Shown here: positions 42,668-54,671 of the stretch, piece by piece
How the letters are laid out: each line of letters starts with the position of its first letter
Numbering within the stretch: the first letter of the stretch is position 1
Source of the DNA: Marinobacter sediminum
GTDB lineage: Bacteria; Pseudomonadota; Gammaproteobacteria; Pseudomonadales; Oleiphilaceae
NCBI RefSeq assembly: GCF_016820575.1
Contig: NZ_JAEMQH010000002.1
Coordinates: 62,001 to 126,000, forward strand
Length of the DNA: 64,000 bases
Direction: 5' to 3'
The notes under the pieces: generated by a model
The model's input: only the letters and a program-made list of their open reading frames with translations
Told to the model about the DNA's origin: nothing
The model's database searches: none
Position numbers and translations under genes: made by a program

Positions 42668-44311
42668 TTACTGCAACTGATCCCGGATCAGCTTCTTGTT
42701 GATCTTGCCAACACTGGTCTTCGGGATGTCCTCAACAAAATCAATCTGCGCCGGGATGGCCCATTTGTTGATTTCGCCGGAGTCGACGAACTGCCGGAGG
42801 TGGTTCTGAATGTCCTCCAGTGTGGCCGTTTCGCCCGGTTTCAGCGTGACCAGGGCGTGAGGGCGTTCGCCCCACTTCTCATCGGGCACACCAACCACGG
42901 CGGTAGCTGCGACCGAGGGATGCTGACTGATCAGGTTTTCCAGATCCAGGGAGGACAGCCATTCACCGCCGGTCTTGATCACATCCTTGATGCGATCCTT
43001 GATCACCAGGGTGCCGTCCGGATCCATTGAGGCCACGTCGCCGGTATGCAACCAGCCCCCCTTCCAGAGTTCCTCGCCTTTTTCTTTTTCCTTGAAGTAG
43101 CTCTGGGTCAGCCAAGGTGCGCGGGCAACCACTTCACCTTTCGCTTCGCCGTCGTGGGCAACTGGGTTGCCCTCCGGGTCAAAGATTTCCATATCAACCA
43201 GGGCGGTGGCGATGCCGGTCTTGATCCGCTTGGCGGTCTGCTGCTCCAGTGGCAGTTCCAGATCTTCCGGTTTCATGTGCGTGGCACACAGCAGCGGGCA
43301 GGTTTCAGACATGCCATAGGCGGTGTACATGTGGATGCCGAGCTTGGCGCTGGCATCGCACAGACTCTTGGTCAGGGCACTGCCGCCGATCAGCACATGC
43401 CAGTTGCTGAGATCGGCCGTCTTGATGGATTCGGTGCCCATCATCATCTGCATGATGGTCGGCACGCAGTGCGAGAAGGTGACCTTGTGTTCCTTCAACA
43501 GGTCGACCAGCATTTCCGGCTCATAGCGGCCCGGGTAGACCTGCTTGATGCCCAGCATGGTGGCCGCATAGGGCACGCCCCAGGCGTGTACGTGGAACAT
43601 CGGGGTTACCGGCATGTACACCGACGAGGATCGCAGCAGCGGCATTTCGTCGTAGCCGGAGAGGGCGCCGGTCATGGCCAGGGTGTGGAGCACCAGCTGG
43701 CGATGGCTGAAGAACACCCCTTTCGGGTTGCCGGTGGTGCCGGTGGTGTAGAAGGTGGTGGCGATGCTGTTTTCATCGAAGTCCGGGAAATCGAAAGATG
43801 TCCCGGCCTTGGCCAGCAGTGCTTCATATTCACCCGCGGTCGGCAGCTCCGTTGATTTCGCGGAGGCCTTGTCGGTTAGCTGAATGTAGTTTCGAACCGT
43901 TTTGATGTCGTCTTTGACCGACTCAATGACCGGCAAGAAGTCGTCGTGCACCAGCACCACGGCGTCGTCGGCGTGGTTCATGGTGTACACGATCTGATCC
44001 GGCGACAGACGCACGTTTATGGTGTGCAGGACAGCGCCAATCATGGGAATCGCAAAGAAGCATTCCAGGTACCGAGGGGTATCCCAGTCCATGACCGCGA
44101 CTGTATCACCGGGTTTGACGCCGGCATCGGTCAGGGCGTTGGCCAGACGGTGAATACGTTCAACCAGGTCGGTGTAGGTGTACTTGCTGCGGTTGCCGTA
44201 CCAGATTTCTTGCTCTGGTCGCAGGCGCGGGCCTGACAGCAGCAGCTGTTTGATCAGCAGGGGGTACTGGTAGGCGTTGTCGGCCGGGGGTAGTATTCGG
44301 GTCTGAACCAT
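42668..44311 (-). CDS. Fatty-acid CoA ligase (AlkK-like)
   Basis: A 547-residue AMP-forming acyl-CoA ligase. Motifs: [19 protein letters not shown] (P-loop), [29 protein letters not shown] and [41 protein letters not shown], ending in the Lys motif [14 protein letters not shown]. The architecture and VHAWG signature match medium-chain ligases such as AlkK of alkane-using bacteria. It activates fatty acids for beta-oxidation. It is single, minus strand, convergent with the PhoX-like gene. Confidence 0.92.
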   Translation of the reverse strand: MVQTRILPPADNAYQYPLLIKQLLLSGPRLRPEQEIWYGNRSKYTYTDLVERIHRLANALTDAGVKPGDTVAVMDWDTPRYLECFFAIPMIGAVLHTINVRLSPDQIVYTMNHADDAVVLVHDDFLPVIESVKDDIKTVRNYIQLTDKASAKSTELPTAGEYEALLAKAGTSFDFPDFDENSIATTFYTTGTTGNPKGVFFSHRQLVLHTLAMTGALSGYDEMPLLRSSSVYMPVTPMFHVHAWGVPYAATMLGIKQVYPGRYEPEMLVDLLKEHKVTFSHCVPTIMQMMMGTESIKTADLSNWHVLIGGSALTKSLCDASAKLGIHMYTAYGMSETCPLLCATHMKPEDLELPLEQQTAKRIKTGIATALVDMEIFDPEGNPVAHDGEAKGEVVARAPWLTQSYFKEKEKGEELWKGGWLHTGDVASMDPDGTLVIKDRIKDVIKTGGEWLSSLDLENLISQHPSVAATAVVGVPDEKWGERPHALVTLKPGETATLEDIQNHLRQFVDSGEINKWAIPAQIDFVEDIPKTSVGKINKKLIRDQLQ

Positions 44312-44472
44312 TTGTCCGTGTCCTCTTTCTCATTTATTGATGTTGTCGAGAGAAGCAGGACTAAATTTGACACAGATTGACGAAAACGGAAACCGGCGGA
44401 GATTAAAAAAGCATAACGAACCCGGCCTTTATTTCAGGATGCAGGTTCGTTCGGCCACTTCGTTTCTTGTTT

Positions 44473-44495
44473 CTGACGGCGGGTGTCGCCGTCAG
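44473..44495 (-). terminator. Stem-loop downstream of ppnP
   Basis: CTGACGGCG (44473-44481) pairs with CGCCGTCAG (44487-44495), 5-base loop, 10 bp past the ppnP stop. There is no U-tract on the minus strand, so termination is uncertain. Confidence 0.4.
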
Positions 44496-44504
44496 AGCAG
44501 CGGG

Positions 44505-44786
44505 TTATTCGTAGGTGCAGAGATAGGCAGTATCGATGTCGGTCTTTGCTTTGAAGCTGGCCTGGCCGGCCACATCGAAGCTCTCGCCCGCGCCGTAGGT
44601 CATCCACTCGTCTACGCCTGGCAGCAGAACCGTCAGGGCACCACTGATCACGGTCATGGTTTCCTTTTTGCTGGTGCCAAACTCGTATTCACCCGGGCTG
44701 ATGACGCCAACCGTGGCCGGCAGGGTGGACGTCTGGAAGGCAATGGACTTGGCTTTGCCATCGAAGTATTCGTTAACTTTGAGCAT
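44505..44786 (-). CDS. ppnP: Pyrimidine/purine nucleoside phosphorylase (YaiE)
   Basis: A 93-residue cupin, PpnP, which splits several nucleosides with phosphate into base and ribose-1-phosphate. [49 protein letters not shown] and [14 protein letters not shown] are family-typical and match YaiE length. The start at 44786 has GAGGAG upstream; an earlier ATG at 44801 has none. Salvage role in nucleotide metabolism. Confidence 0.93.
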   Translation of the reverse strand: MLKVNEYFDGKAKSIAFQTSTLPATVGVISPGEYEFGTSKKETMTVISGALTVLLPGVDEWMTYGAGESFDVAGQASFKAKTDIDTAYLCTYE

Positions 44787-44905
44787 GTGCTGGCTCCTCA
44801 TAAATGGTTGGGGCGCCTACTATACGTCAAATTACTTCAAGTCCAATGACTATTTTGAGCGCGGGTTTGGCAGCGGGCTGGAATCAATAAGTTTAGCCCC
44901 GCCGC

Positions 44906-45238
44906 TCACTGATCCCAGGGCTTTCCTTCGGTATTTTCCACCGTTCGAACACCAATGTGCATGGCGGCCTTGGCCATAATGTTGGCGCTCACCGGGGCGG
45001 TCATGAACAGAAATACGGTAACCAGGATTTCCGATATGCCAATGCCGCCATCGCGGCTGCTGAAATAAATCACCGAACTCAGAATGATGGCGCCAACGCC
45101 CAATGTTGTGGCCTTGGTGGGGCCATGCAGTCGGGTGTAGAAATCCGGGAGCCGGACCAGGCCGATGGCTCCAATCAGCGTAAAGGCGCCACCGGTCAGC
45201 AACAGCAGGCAGATGGCGTATTCAGCGAACTGGCTCAT
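44906..45238 (-). CDS. mnhG: Na+/H+ antiporter subunit G
   Basis: A 110-residue MnhG/MrpG with three transmembrane helices. The motif LVRLPDFYTRLHGPTKATTLGVGAIIL is typical. It is the last gene of the mrp operon; a 39-bp gap separates it from mnhF. Mrp antiporters export Na+ for H+ and support growth at high salt and pH. Confidence 0.94.
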   Translation of the reverse strand: MSQFAEYAICLLLLTGGAFTLIGAIGLVRLPDFYTRLHGPTKATTLGVGAIILSSVIYFSSRDGGIGISEILVTVFLFMTAPVSANIMAKAAMHIGVRTVENTEGKPWDQ

Positions 45239-45277
45239 AACAGACGTCCTCGATTCGCAAGGTTGTTCGGGCTGAGG

Positions 45278-45547
45278 TTATTCAATGACGCTGCCCCGCT
45301 TCAGGTACTTGGCCATGGCGACGGTGCCGACAAAGCCCATCACTGCGATCAGCAGCGCCGACTCCAGGTACATGCGCGTGCCGAGGGTGATACCTAACAG
45401 GATGATCAGGGCAATGGCATTGATGTACAGCGTATCCAGCGCCAGCACCCGGTCCGGGGCGTCCGGGCCCTTAATCAGGCGATACACGTTCAGCAGGGCG
45501 GCCAGCGTTACCATCCCAATGGTCAGGTAGAGTGCGATGGTGATCAT
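45278..45547 (-). CDS. mnhF: Na+/H+ antiporter subunit F
   Basis: An 89-residue MnhF/MrpF with three transmembrane helices. RLIKGPDAPDRVLALDTLYINAIALIILLG is the family signature. Its start overlaps the mnhE stop by 4 bp, so translation is coupled. Confidence 0.94.
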   Translation of the reverse strand: MITIALYLTIGMVTLAALLNVYRLIKGPDAPDRVLALDTLYINAIALIILLGITLGTRMYLESALLIAVMGFVGTVAMAKYLKRGSVIE

Positions 45548-46032
45548 TCGAACATCTCCAGCAACGGTTTTTCGTAACGGGTGCGGATAGTCTCGATCAC
45601 CTCGTCGCTATTCTCCGCATCCAGGGCGTGCACCAGCAGGAGCTTGTTGTCGTCACTGACGTCGACACTCACGGTGCCTGGGGTCAGTGAAATGGTGCTT
45701 GCCAGAATGGTGATCGCCAGTGGTTGCTCCAGCTCCAGAGGATAGGAGACAAACATTGGTCTTGGCTTGCGCGGGCTGAGAATCAGCTTGGCGACCTGAA
45801 AGCTGGCGACAACGATGTCGAAGAGGACTCGCAGCAGGTAGGCCGGCATGCGCCAGGACTTGAAAAAGGTGGGGCGCTCCGGCCAGAACGCCTGGGTCAT
45901 CTGGGGAATGCCCCAGGCCAGGATCAGGCCCAAAACCACACTGCCACCAGAGACGCCATCGCTCAGGAATTGCCAGATCACGAACAGGATCAGGCTGAGC
46001 CAGGGTTGGGGAAAACTCAGGCGATCGAACAT
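45544..46032 (-). CDS. mnhE: Na+/H+ antiporter subunit E
   Basis: A 162-residue MnhE/MrpE. Two hydrophobic N-terminal helices and a cytosolic tail. Signatures: ASTISLTPGTVSVDVSDDNKLLLVHALD and RMPAYLLRVLFDIVVASFQVAKLIL. It shares one base with the mnhD stop region (46032) and overlaps mnhF by 4 bp. Confidence 0.94.
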   Translation of the reverse strand: MFDRLSFPQPWLSLILFVIWQFLSDGVSGGSVVLGLILAWGIPQMTQAFWPERPTFFKSWRMPAYLLRVLFDIVVASFQVAKLILSPRKPRPMFVSYPLELEQPLAITILASTISLTPGTVSVDVSDDNKLLLVHALDAENSDEVIETIRTRYEKPLLEMFE

Positions 46033-47549
46033 CAGTTGTCCCCCTCAACCATGGGTGTTTTCAGAATCTCGAGATAATCCCCGGGGTTCAGCAGCTGGGC
46101 AGCCGTGGCGTCGGTAAACTCGCTGATTGGCCCGGCCAGAGCCACGAGCACAACGCTGAGACCAGCGAGTGCACCAGCAGCGACGGACACATTGCCCCCC
46201 AATGGTCGGGGTTCTTCGATGTGACCGTCTACCGTGCGCCAGAAGACAATGCTGCCAGCGCGGCTGTAAGCGATCACCGTGAAGAAACTACCGATCAGCA
46301 CTACCGACCATAGCCAGGCCATTTCTGAGCCCGAAAGCACCGACTGCAGGATCAGCAGCTTGGCAAAAAAACCGCTCAGCGGCGGCAGGCCAGCGGCGGC
46401 TACCGCGCCCACCAGGAACAATACGCTCAGGAAGGTGCGGTTGCGCATACGCGGTGCGGTGACGATCTTGTCCTTGGCGCTGCCGCGCTGATTGGCAACC
46501 ATTTCTGCCACCAGGAACAGGCCGCCAACGGTCCAGGTGCTGCTGAGCAGGTAGAACAGTGCCGCAGAAATGCCCGCAGCCGAGCCCAGGGCTATCGGCG
46601 CCAGCAGGGTGCCCACGGAAATGATGACCTGCCAGGCGACCAGGGTTTTCAGGTTGTCTGCACCCAAGGCACCAATTACCCCCATGGTCAGGGTGACCAG
46701 CGCCAGCGGGAACAGCCAGTCCATGCCCAGGTTGGCCAGGGCGCCGGCGTCGTCGCCGAACACCAGCAGGTACACTCGCAAGATGGCGTAGATGCCCACT
46801 TTGGTCATCACCGCAAACAGCGCAGCGACCGGGGCGGTGGCACTGGCGTAGGCCTTGGGCAGCCAGAAACACAGCGGGATCAGTGCGGCCTTGAGTGCAA
46901 ACACCACCAGAAGCATCATGCCGCCGGCTTTGACGATGCTCATGTTCTCGCCAGCCAATTCCGGAATTTTCAGCGCCAGGTCGGCCATGTTCAGGGTGCC
47001 GGTAACGCTGTAGATCATCCCGACACTGATCAGGAAGATCGCGGAGCCCGCCAGGTTGAGAACCACGTAATGCAACCCGGGAATACTGCGGGCGCGCCCA
47101 CCGCCGTGCATCAGCAGTCCGTAGGAGGCAATCAGCAGAACCTCGAACGCCACGAACAGGTTGAACAGATCGCCGGTGAGGAAGGCGATGTTCAGGCCCA
47201 TCAGCTGGAACAGGAAAAGGCCATGGAACTGGCGATTGCCCTCGTCCGCGCCGCCAATGGCAAAGATGTGACAGAAAATAGCCAGGATAGCGGTCAGCAC
47301 CAGCATCAGTGCCGCCAGGCGATCCAGCACCAGGACAATGCCAAAGGGCGGTTGCCAGTTGCCAAAGGCGTACAGGCGGTAGCTGTCGTCACTGGCCAGC
47401 ACGACCAGGATGATGGTTGATGCCAGCAAGAGCACGGTGGTGGCGATGGCCAGGGTTCGGCGCAGGCTGATCGGGGCGTAGCCCATGAAGACCTGGAGGA
47501 TGCCACCCAGCAGGGGAATCAGGATTGGTGCAGTAAGCCAGTGGTTCAT
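46032..47549 (-). CDS. mnhD: Na+/H+ antiporter subunit D
   Basis: A 505-residue MnhD/MrpD, homologous to complex I antiporter-like subunits NuoM/N. Fourteen helices. Key blocks: LFNLFVAFEVLLIASYGLLMHGG with the conserved glutamate, ALKAALIPLCFWLPKAYASATAPVAALFAVMTKVGIYAILRV and GALGADNLKTLVAWQVIISVG. It overlaps mnhC by 4 bp. It forms the ion channel together with MnhA. Confidence 0.95.
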   Translation of the reverse strand: MNHWLTAPILIPLLGGILQVFMGYAPISLRRTLAIATTVLLLASTIILVVLASDDSYRLYAFGNWQPPFGIVLVLDRLAALMLVLTAILAIFCHIFAIGGADEGNRQFHGLFLFQLMGLNIAFLTGDLFNLFVAFEVLLIASYGLLMHGGGRARSIPGLHYVVLNLAGSAIFLISVGMIYSVTGTLNMADLALKIPELAGENMSIVKAGGMMLLVVFALKAALIPLCFWLPKAYASATAPVAALFAVMTKVGIYAILRVYLLVFGDDAGALANLGMDWLFPLALVTLTMGVIGALGADNLKTLVAWQVIISVGTLLAPIALGSAAGISAALFYLLSSTWTVGGLFLVAEMVANQRGSAKDKIVTAPRMRNRTFLSVLFLVGAVAAAGLPPLSGFFAKLLILQSVLSGSEMAWLWSVVLIGSFFTVIAYSRAGSIVFWRTVDGHIEEPRPLGGNVSVAAGALAGLSVVLVALAGPISEFTDATAAQLLNPGDYLEILKTPMVEGDN

Positions 47550-47914
47550 TTACCGGTCTCCTCCGGCTTCTGGGCGGTATGGGTGGCGTCGGACTCCTGA
47601 TGACCGTCAACATGATCGTCGTCGTGGTCAGCCAGACTGCGCAACGACAACACCACCACAAACGCCGTCATCGCAAAACCGATGACAATCGCTGTCAGAA
47701 CGAGGGCCTGGGGCAGGGGGTCGGCGTAGCCATCGGCGGTACCCAGGACGGGTTGGGCACCGGTGGCCAGTCGTCCGCTGGAAAACAGGAACAGATTGAC
47801 GCCATAGGAAATCAGGGTCAGTCCGACCACCACCGGAAACGTGCGTGCCCGCAAAAGCAGGTATACGCCGGAGGCGGTCAAAGCGCCAATGACCAGTGCA
47901 AAGACAAGCTCCAT
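47546..47914 (-). CDS. mnhC: Na+/H+ antiporter subunit C
   Basis: A 122-residue NuoK-like MnhC/MrpC with three transmembrane helices (LVFALVIGALTASGVYLLL, RTFPVVVGLTLISYGVNLFLFSSG, DPLPQALVLTAIVIGFAMTAFVVVL) and an acidic, histidine-rich C-terminal tail. It shares one base with the stop of the mnhA gene. Confidence 0.94.
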   Translation of the reverse strand: MELVFALVIGALTASGVYLLLRARTFPVVVGLTLISYGVNLFLFSSGRLATGAQPVLGTADGYADPLPQALVLTAIVIGFAMTAFVVVLSLRSLADHDDDHVDGHQESDATHTAQKPEETGK

Positions 47915-50715
47915 TACGCGCCCTCCTTAGGACTCTTGATGGCCGAGTGCGGTGATAGCCGTCCAATGCTGACCAGCGCGAGCATCGTGGCGCCGATGAC
48001 GGTCAGATAGACACCCAGATCGAACACCAGGGCCGAAGCCACCTCAAACTTGCCGACCACCGGCCAGGTAATGTAATCAAAGGTGGACGTTAGGAACGGA
48101 TAGCTGAAAGCAAAGCTGCCCGCGCCGGCAATGACCGCAAACAGCAGGCCAACGCCGATCACACTGTGGTATTTGAACGGAACCCGGTCCTGGGTCCAGA
48201 TCATGCCACTGGCGACGTACTGGAGGATCAGCGCAACGGAGGTGATCAAGCCGGCGATGAAGCCGCCGCCGGGCAGATTGTGGCCGCGCAGGAAGATATA
48301 GGCCGATACCATCAGAGCCAGCGGCAGCATCGGGCTCGCAATCAGGCGCAGCATCAGCGGGTGGGAATCGCGGCTCCAGCCGTGACCCTGGCCATCCCCG
48401 GGAGGCGGAGTCAGCGCTGTGTTCTTGAGCATGGCGTAGATGCCCAGAGCGGCAATGGCCAGGACGGTAATTTCACCCAAGGTATCGAAGCCTCGGAAAT
48501 CCACGAGGATGACATTGACCACGTTGGTGCCACCACCCCCGGACTTGCTGTTGTCCAGGAAGAAATCAGAAATGGAGCTGAATGGCTGGGTGAGCATGGC
48601 CAGGGTGACCAGTGTCATCCCGGTTCCGGCGACCAGCGCGATGATAACGTCGCGAACCCGCCGTGGGGTGGCTGTTTCCAGCGGTGTCCAGGAGGGCATG
48701 TAATACAGGGCCAGCATCAGCAGGACAATCGTGACTACTTCCACTGAGAGCTGGGTCATGGCCAAGTCCGGAGCGGAGAAGCGAGCGAACGCCAGTGCGA
48801 CCACCAGGCCAACGACGCTCAGCAGCACCAGGGCAGTGAAGCGGTCGCGATGAAAAACCGCGGTCAGGATCGCGCAGAGGATCAGCACGCCCGCACCGAT
48901 GGCCGTTGGAATATCCACCGGGCTCAGACCATTCTCGCCAATGAATACACCCAGGTTGGTCAGTGGCGCTGCCGCCACTGCTATTACACTGAGTACCAGT
49001 AGCAGTCCGTAGCGCTGGAGCGAGCCATTTTCGATGCGCGCTGTCAGGCGGTTGGCAAACCCCTCCACTCGCAGCACCGCAGCCTCAAATACTGCTTTTT
49101 CATCCACCTCTTTGAAGCGGGCATGGAAATCAAAAAAGCGCTGTCGCTGGCTGTACATCAGTAGGCCACCGAAGAAGGCAAGGAAACTCATCAGCAGCGG
49201 CAGGTTGAAGCCGTGGGCAATGGTCAGGTGGTACTCCGGCACGTTACCACCGAGAGTGGCCGAGGCCGCAGCGTAAAGCAGCGGGCCAACGGAAATGGCC
49301 GGGAAAATGCCCACCATGATGCAGGCGAACACCAGGATTTCTACCGGGATCTTCATATACCGGGGCGGCTCATGGGGCGGATATACCGGTAGATCCACCG
49401 GTTTGCCATTGAAGAACACGTCGTGGATGAAGCGGGCGGAGTACGCGACGGCGAAGGTCCCGGCTAGGGTAGCCACCAGCGGCGGCAACCAGGCCCAGTA
49501 TCCCGGCAGGTTTAGCTGCAGGGATTCGGCAAAGAACATTTCTTTACTCAGGAAGCCGTTCAGTAGCGGCACCCCGGCCATGGAGGAGGCCGCCACCATG
49601 GCAAGCGTAGCGGTATGCGGCATATACCTCCACAGGCCGTTGATGCGGCGCATGTCTCGGGTGCCGGTCTCATGGTCGATGATACCCGCCGCCATAAACA
49701 GTGAGGCCTTGAAGATGGCGTGGTTAATGACGTGGAAGACTGCAGCCACGGCCGCCAGTTTGGTGCCCATGCCGAACAGCAGGGTGATCAGCCCCAGGTG
49801 ACTGACGGTGGAGTAGGCCAGCAGGCCCTTCAAATCATGCTTGAACATGGCCACATAGGCGCCCAGCAGCAGTGTCGCCATGCCGGTGAAACTGACCATG
49901 TAGAACCATTGTTCGGTTCCGGCCAGCGCCGGATACAGGCGTGCCATTAGGAAGATGCCGGCTTTCACCATAGTGGCGGAATGCAGGTACGCTGAGACCG
50001 GCGTGGGCGCCTGCATGGCATGAGGCAGCCAGAAATGGAACGGGAACTGGGCAGATTTGGTAAAGGCGCCCAGCAGCACCAGGGTCAGGGCGACCGGGTA
50101 CATGGCATGGGCCTTGATTTCGGCACCTGCGGCCAGAACGTCATCGAGCTCGAAACTGCCGACGATGTTCCCGAGGATCAGGATGCCGGCCAGCAGCGCC
50201 AGGCCACCACCACCGGTTACGGCCAGTGCCATCCGGGCTCCGCGTCGAGCGTCCTGCTTGTGGGTCCAGAAGCTGATCAGCAGGAACGAAGTCAGGCTGG
50301 TCAATTCCCAGAAAATCATCATCAGCAGCAGGTTGCTGGACAGAACGATGCCGAGCATCGAGCCTTTGAAACACAGGAGGAGAGCGTAGAACTTGCCGAC
50401 GTTCTCTTTTTCTTTCAGGTAATAGCGGGCGTAGAGAATGATCAGCAGCCCGATGACCAGAATCAGCAGAGCAAACAGCAGCGACAGCCCGTCCAGGCGG
50501 AAGCTCAGGGAGAGACCAATGGCCGGCAGCCATTCATAGGTATGCAGCACCATGCCGCCGTCAGCCAGAGTTTCCCAGTGAGGAAACAGAGCGGCCAGAG
50601 CAATCAGTGCTGGCACCGACGATGCGACAGCAATTGCCGTACGCCCACCTTGGGCAAATAAAGGCGCGGCTATGGCGCCCAGAAACGGCAGTAAAACAAC
50701 CAGCGGTAGCGACAT
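47914..50715 (-). CDS. mnhA: Na+/H+ antiporter subunits A and B fused
   Basis: A 933-residue protein. Residues about 1-600 are MnhA (NuoL-like antiporter module: WELTSLTSFLLISFW with its Glu, SAQFPFHFWLPHAMQAPTPVSAYLHSATMVKAGIFLMARL, DLKGLLAYSTVSHLGL); about 600-780 is the MnhA C-terminal DUF4040 part (FSAPDLAMTQLSVEVVTIVLLMLALYYMPSW); about 785-933 is a MnhB domain (LPGGGFIAGLITSVALILQY). No separate mnhB exists, so the subunits are fused, as in Pha-type group-2 antiporters. It is the first gene of the six-gene operon with a GAGG site at 7 bp. Confidence 0.95.
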   Translation of the reverse strand: MSLPLVVLLPFLGAIAAPLFAQGGRTAIAVASSVPALIALAALFPHWETLADGGMVLHTYEWLPAIGLSLSFRLDGLSLLFALLILVIGLLIILYARYYLKEKENVGKFYALLLCFKGSMLGIVLSSNLLLMMIFWELTSLTSFLLISFWTHKQDARRGARMALAVTGGGGLALLAGILILGNIVGSFELDDVLAAGAEIKAHAMYPVALTLVLLGAFTKSAQFPFHFWLPHAMQAPTPVSAYLHSATMVKAGIFLMARLYPALAGTEQWFYMVSFTGMATLLLGAYVAMFKHDLKGLLAYSTVSHLGLITLLFGMGTKLAAVAAVFHVINHAIFKASLFMAAGIIDHETGTRDMRRINGLWRYMPHTATLAMVAASSMAGVPLLNGFLSKEMFFAESLQLNLPGYWAWLPPLVATLAGTFAVAYSARFIHDVFFNGKPVDLPVYPPHEPPRYMKIPVEILVFACIMVGIFPAISVGPLLYAAASATLGGNVPEYHLTIAHGFNLPLLMSFLAFFGGLLMYSQRQRFFDFHARFKEVDEKAVFEAAVLRVEGFANRLTARIENGSLQRYGLLLVLSVIAVAAAPLTNLGVFIGENGLSPVDIPTAIGAGVLILCAILTAVFHRDRFTALVLLSVVGLVVALAFARFSAPDLAMTQLSVEVVTIVLLMLALYYMPSWTPLETATPRRVRDVIIALVAGTGMTLVTLAMLTQPFSSISDFFLDNSKSGGGGTNVVNVILVDFRGFDTLGEITVLAIAALGIYAMLKNTALTPPPGDGQGHGWSRDSHPLMLRLIASPMLPLALMVSAYIFLRGHNLPGGGFIAGLITSVALILQYVASGMIWTQDRVPFKYHSVIGVGLLFAVIAGAGSFAFSYPFLTSTFDYITWPVVGKFEVASALVFDLGVYLTVIGATMLALVSIGRLSPHSAIKSPKEGA

Positions 50716-53122
<2,407 letters not shown>

Positions 53123-53130
53123 AGCTTTCC

Positions 53131-53155
53131 ATTCGGGGCCTATCCGGCCCCGAAT
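53131..53155. terminator. Stem-loop after fadH
   Basis: Perfect 10-bp stem ATTCGGGGCC (53131-53140) / GGCCCCGAAT (53146-53155) with a 5-base loop, 9 bp after the stop. There is no U-tract. A second stem TGACGC/GCGTCA (53166-53180) lies between it and the 54-codon ORF. Confidence 0.6.
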
Positions 53156-53186
53156 TGGCTGATTGTGACGCGTTGCGTCAGTTAGC

Positions 53187-53351
53187 TTACCGGGCGGATT
53201 TCAGTGCGTTGAAGATGGCCTCTGCTTCCGCTTCCAGAACCTGGCAGCGCAGGCTATGGCCTTGCTGCAGCGCCTGGGCCAGCTGTTTCTGCTTCATGTC
53301 ATAGAGTCGGCTGAGAATATCGGCCTGGCTCTGTTTCATCGGTGTGCCCAT
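53187..53351 (-). CDS. 54-residue helical protein of unknown function behind a palindrome
   Basis: An ORF of 54 codons (MGTPMKQSQADILSRLYDMK..., ending ALKSAR). The start at 53351 has GGGAGG 5 bp upstream. The whole product looks like one or two amphipathic helices, Gln/Ala-rich with one Cys, possibly a coiled-coil. A 22-bp palindrome (53364-53385) ends 13 bp from the ATG. It lies downstream of the GlxA-type gene on the same strand, 106 bp away. I recognise no family; the strong ribosome site and operator-like sequence argue it is real. Confidence 0.6.
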   Translation of the reverse strand: MGTPMKQSQADILSRLYDMKQKQLAQALQQGHSLRCQVLEAEAEAIFNALKSAR

Positions 53352-53363
53352 GGCTACCTCCCC

Positions 53364-53385
53364 ATTTTGACACCTGTGTCAAAAT
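53364..53385. promoter_or_regulatory. 22-bp palindromic operator candidate
   Basis: Arms ATTTTGACAC (53364-53373) and GTGTCAAAAT (53376-53385) are perfectly complementary with a 2-bp centre (CT). TTGACA occurs on both strands. It lies between the GlxA-type gene's stop and the 54-codon ORF's start, so a dimeric repressor could control the small ORF. I do not recognise the family. Confidence 0.6.
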
Positions 53386-53457
53386 CTTTTACGACTAGCG
53401 CCAAAAATCGGCCTGTCTACTGATAGAGATGCATAACGTGGGCCATGTGTTACAGAT

Positions 53458-54438
53458 CTAACGGCCAAATCGTGAACGATAGGCGCCGGGCGCCAAGCCA
53501 GTGTGTTTCCGGAACAGACGGCTGAACGAGCTGACATCCTCATAACCGATGGTGTTAATTATTTCGTCAATCGGCCGTCGCGATGTCTCCAGATGGTGCC
53601 GGGCGTGCTCCACCCGCAGCAGTTGCAAATAGGTATTCGGAGTGTCGCCAGTGGCCGCCTTGAAGCGCCGTAACAGGGAGCGTTCGCTAAGCCCGGCCTG
53701 GTGAGCGAGTTCCGATAACGCAATGGTTTGGGTGAAGTGACTGTCCAGCCAGTCCTGCAGCTGCAGGACCGTGGCGTCGGTGTGATAGCGTTTTGCCTGG
53801 AGGGCGCTGTAGGGCGCCTGGCTGGTCCGCCCGGCGTCAATGACGAACGCCTTGGCCAGCTGTCGGGACGCATCCGGTCCGGCGTAACGCTCCACCAGGT
53901 ACACCCCCAAATCCCACCAGGCCATGCCACCGCCGGCACAGGCAATGTCGCCATCGACCGTCACCAGTTTTTCCGGCCGGCAGATTACCTCTGGATAACG
54001 CTGACGGAACTGATTGCTGAAGCCCCAGTGGGTGGTCGCCTCGCGGCCATTCAGCAGCCCCGCCTCCGCCAGGAGAAACGCCCCGGTGCAATTGCTTGCC
54101 AACAGCCTTGGCGAGCTGTCCTGCCGGGACAGCCAGCTCACCAGCTGCCGGTTGTGTGCCAGCACATCGGTGATGGGTGCGCCGATGGTGGGCACGATAA
54201 GGATGTCCGCTGGCGGCAGCTCACGGTCATTCCAGCTGCCATCGGCGAGCAGAGTGATGCCATTAATGCAGCGGCAAGGATCGCCGCTCTCTGTGAGAAG
54301 ACGGGTCCGAAACAGCGGTTCGGGCGGTTCGCCATGAATTCTGGCCCAGGTCACACCGGCCAGGCGGAACAGGTCAATAATCCCCGTAATGGCGCTGGCA
54401 AGGGCGCCGTCAAAACCAATCACCGAAACACTGTGCAT
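53458..54438 (-). CDS. GlxA-family AraC-type transcriptional regulator
   Basis: A 326-residue regulator with an N-terminal DJ-1/PfpI-like domain (about 1-175, with LASNCTGAFLLAEAGLLNGREATTHWGFSNQF) and a C-terminal AraC helix-turn-helix pair (about 225-325: FTQTIALSELAHQAGLSERSLLRRFKAATGDTPNTYLQLLRVEHARHHLETSRRPIDEIINTIGYEDVSSFSRLFRKHTG). The start at 54438 (MHSVSVIGFDG) follows GGAGG. It is divergent from the acyl-CoA dehydrogenase gene, across about 230 bp, so it may control it. Confidence 0.92.
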   Translation of the reverse strand: MHSVSVIGFDGALASAITGIIDLFRLAGVTWARIHGEPPEPLFRTRLLTESGDPCRCINGITLLADGSWNDRELPPADILIVPTIGAPITDVLAHNRQLVSWLSRQDSSPRLLASNCTGAFLLAEAGLLNGREATTHWGFSNQFRQRYPEVICRPEKLVTVDGDIACAGGGMAWWDLGVYLVERYAGPDASRQLAKAFVIDAGRTSQAPYSALQAKRYHTDATVLQLQDWLDSHFTQTIALSELAHQAGLSERSLLRRFKAATGDTPNTYLQLLRVEHARHHLETSRRPIDEIINTIGYEDVSSFSRLFRKHTGLAPGAYRSRFGR

Positions 54439-54671
54439 TATGCCTCCAAGGTAGGGTGCTGGTGCGGGTATTGTATCCGGGACTGTGTGCAGCAGGGATG
54501 CTGCACTCAAGTGTACAGGGACGTATTTACAGCGCGTCCCGGGAACAATACCCGCATCGGCATCCGGACGGTCTAACCGATTGGCGATATTGGCCAACAT
54601 TATGTCATAAATGCCGGTTTTCTAACCCTTGTCGCTGTGACACTCTGTGTGCCATTAAAAGGAGAAGCACA

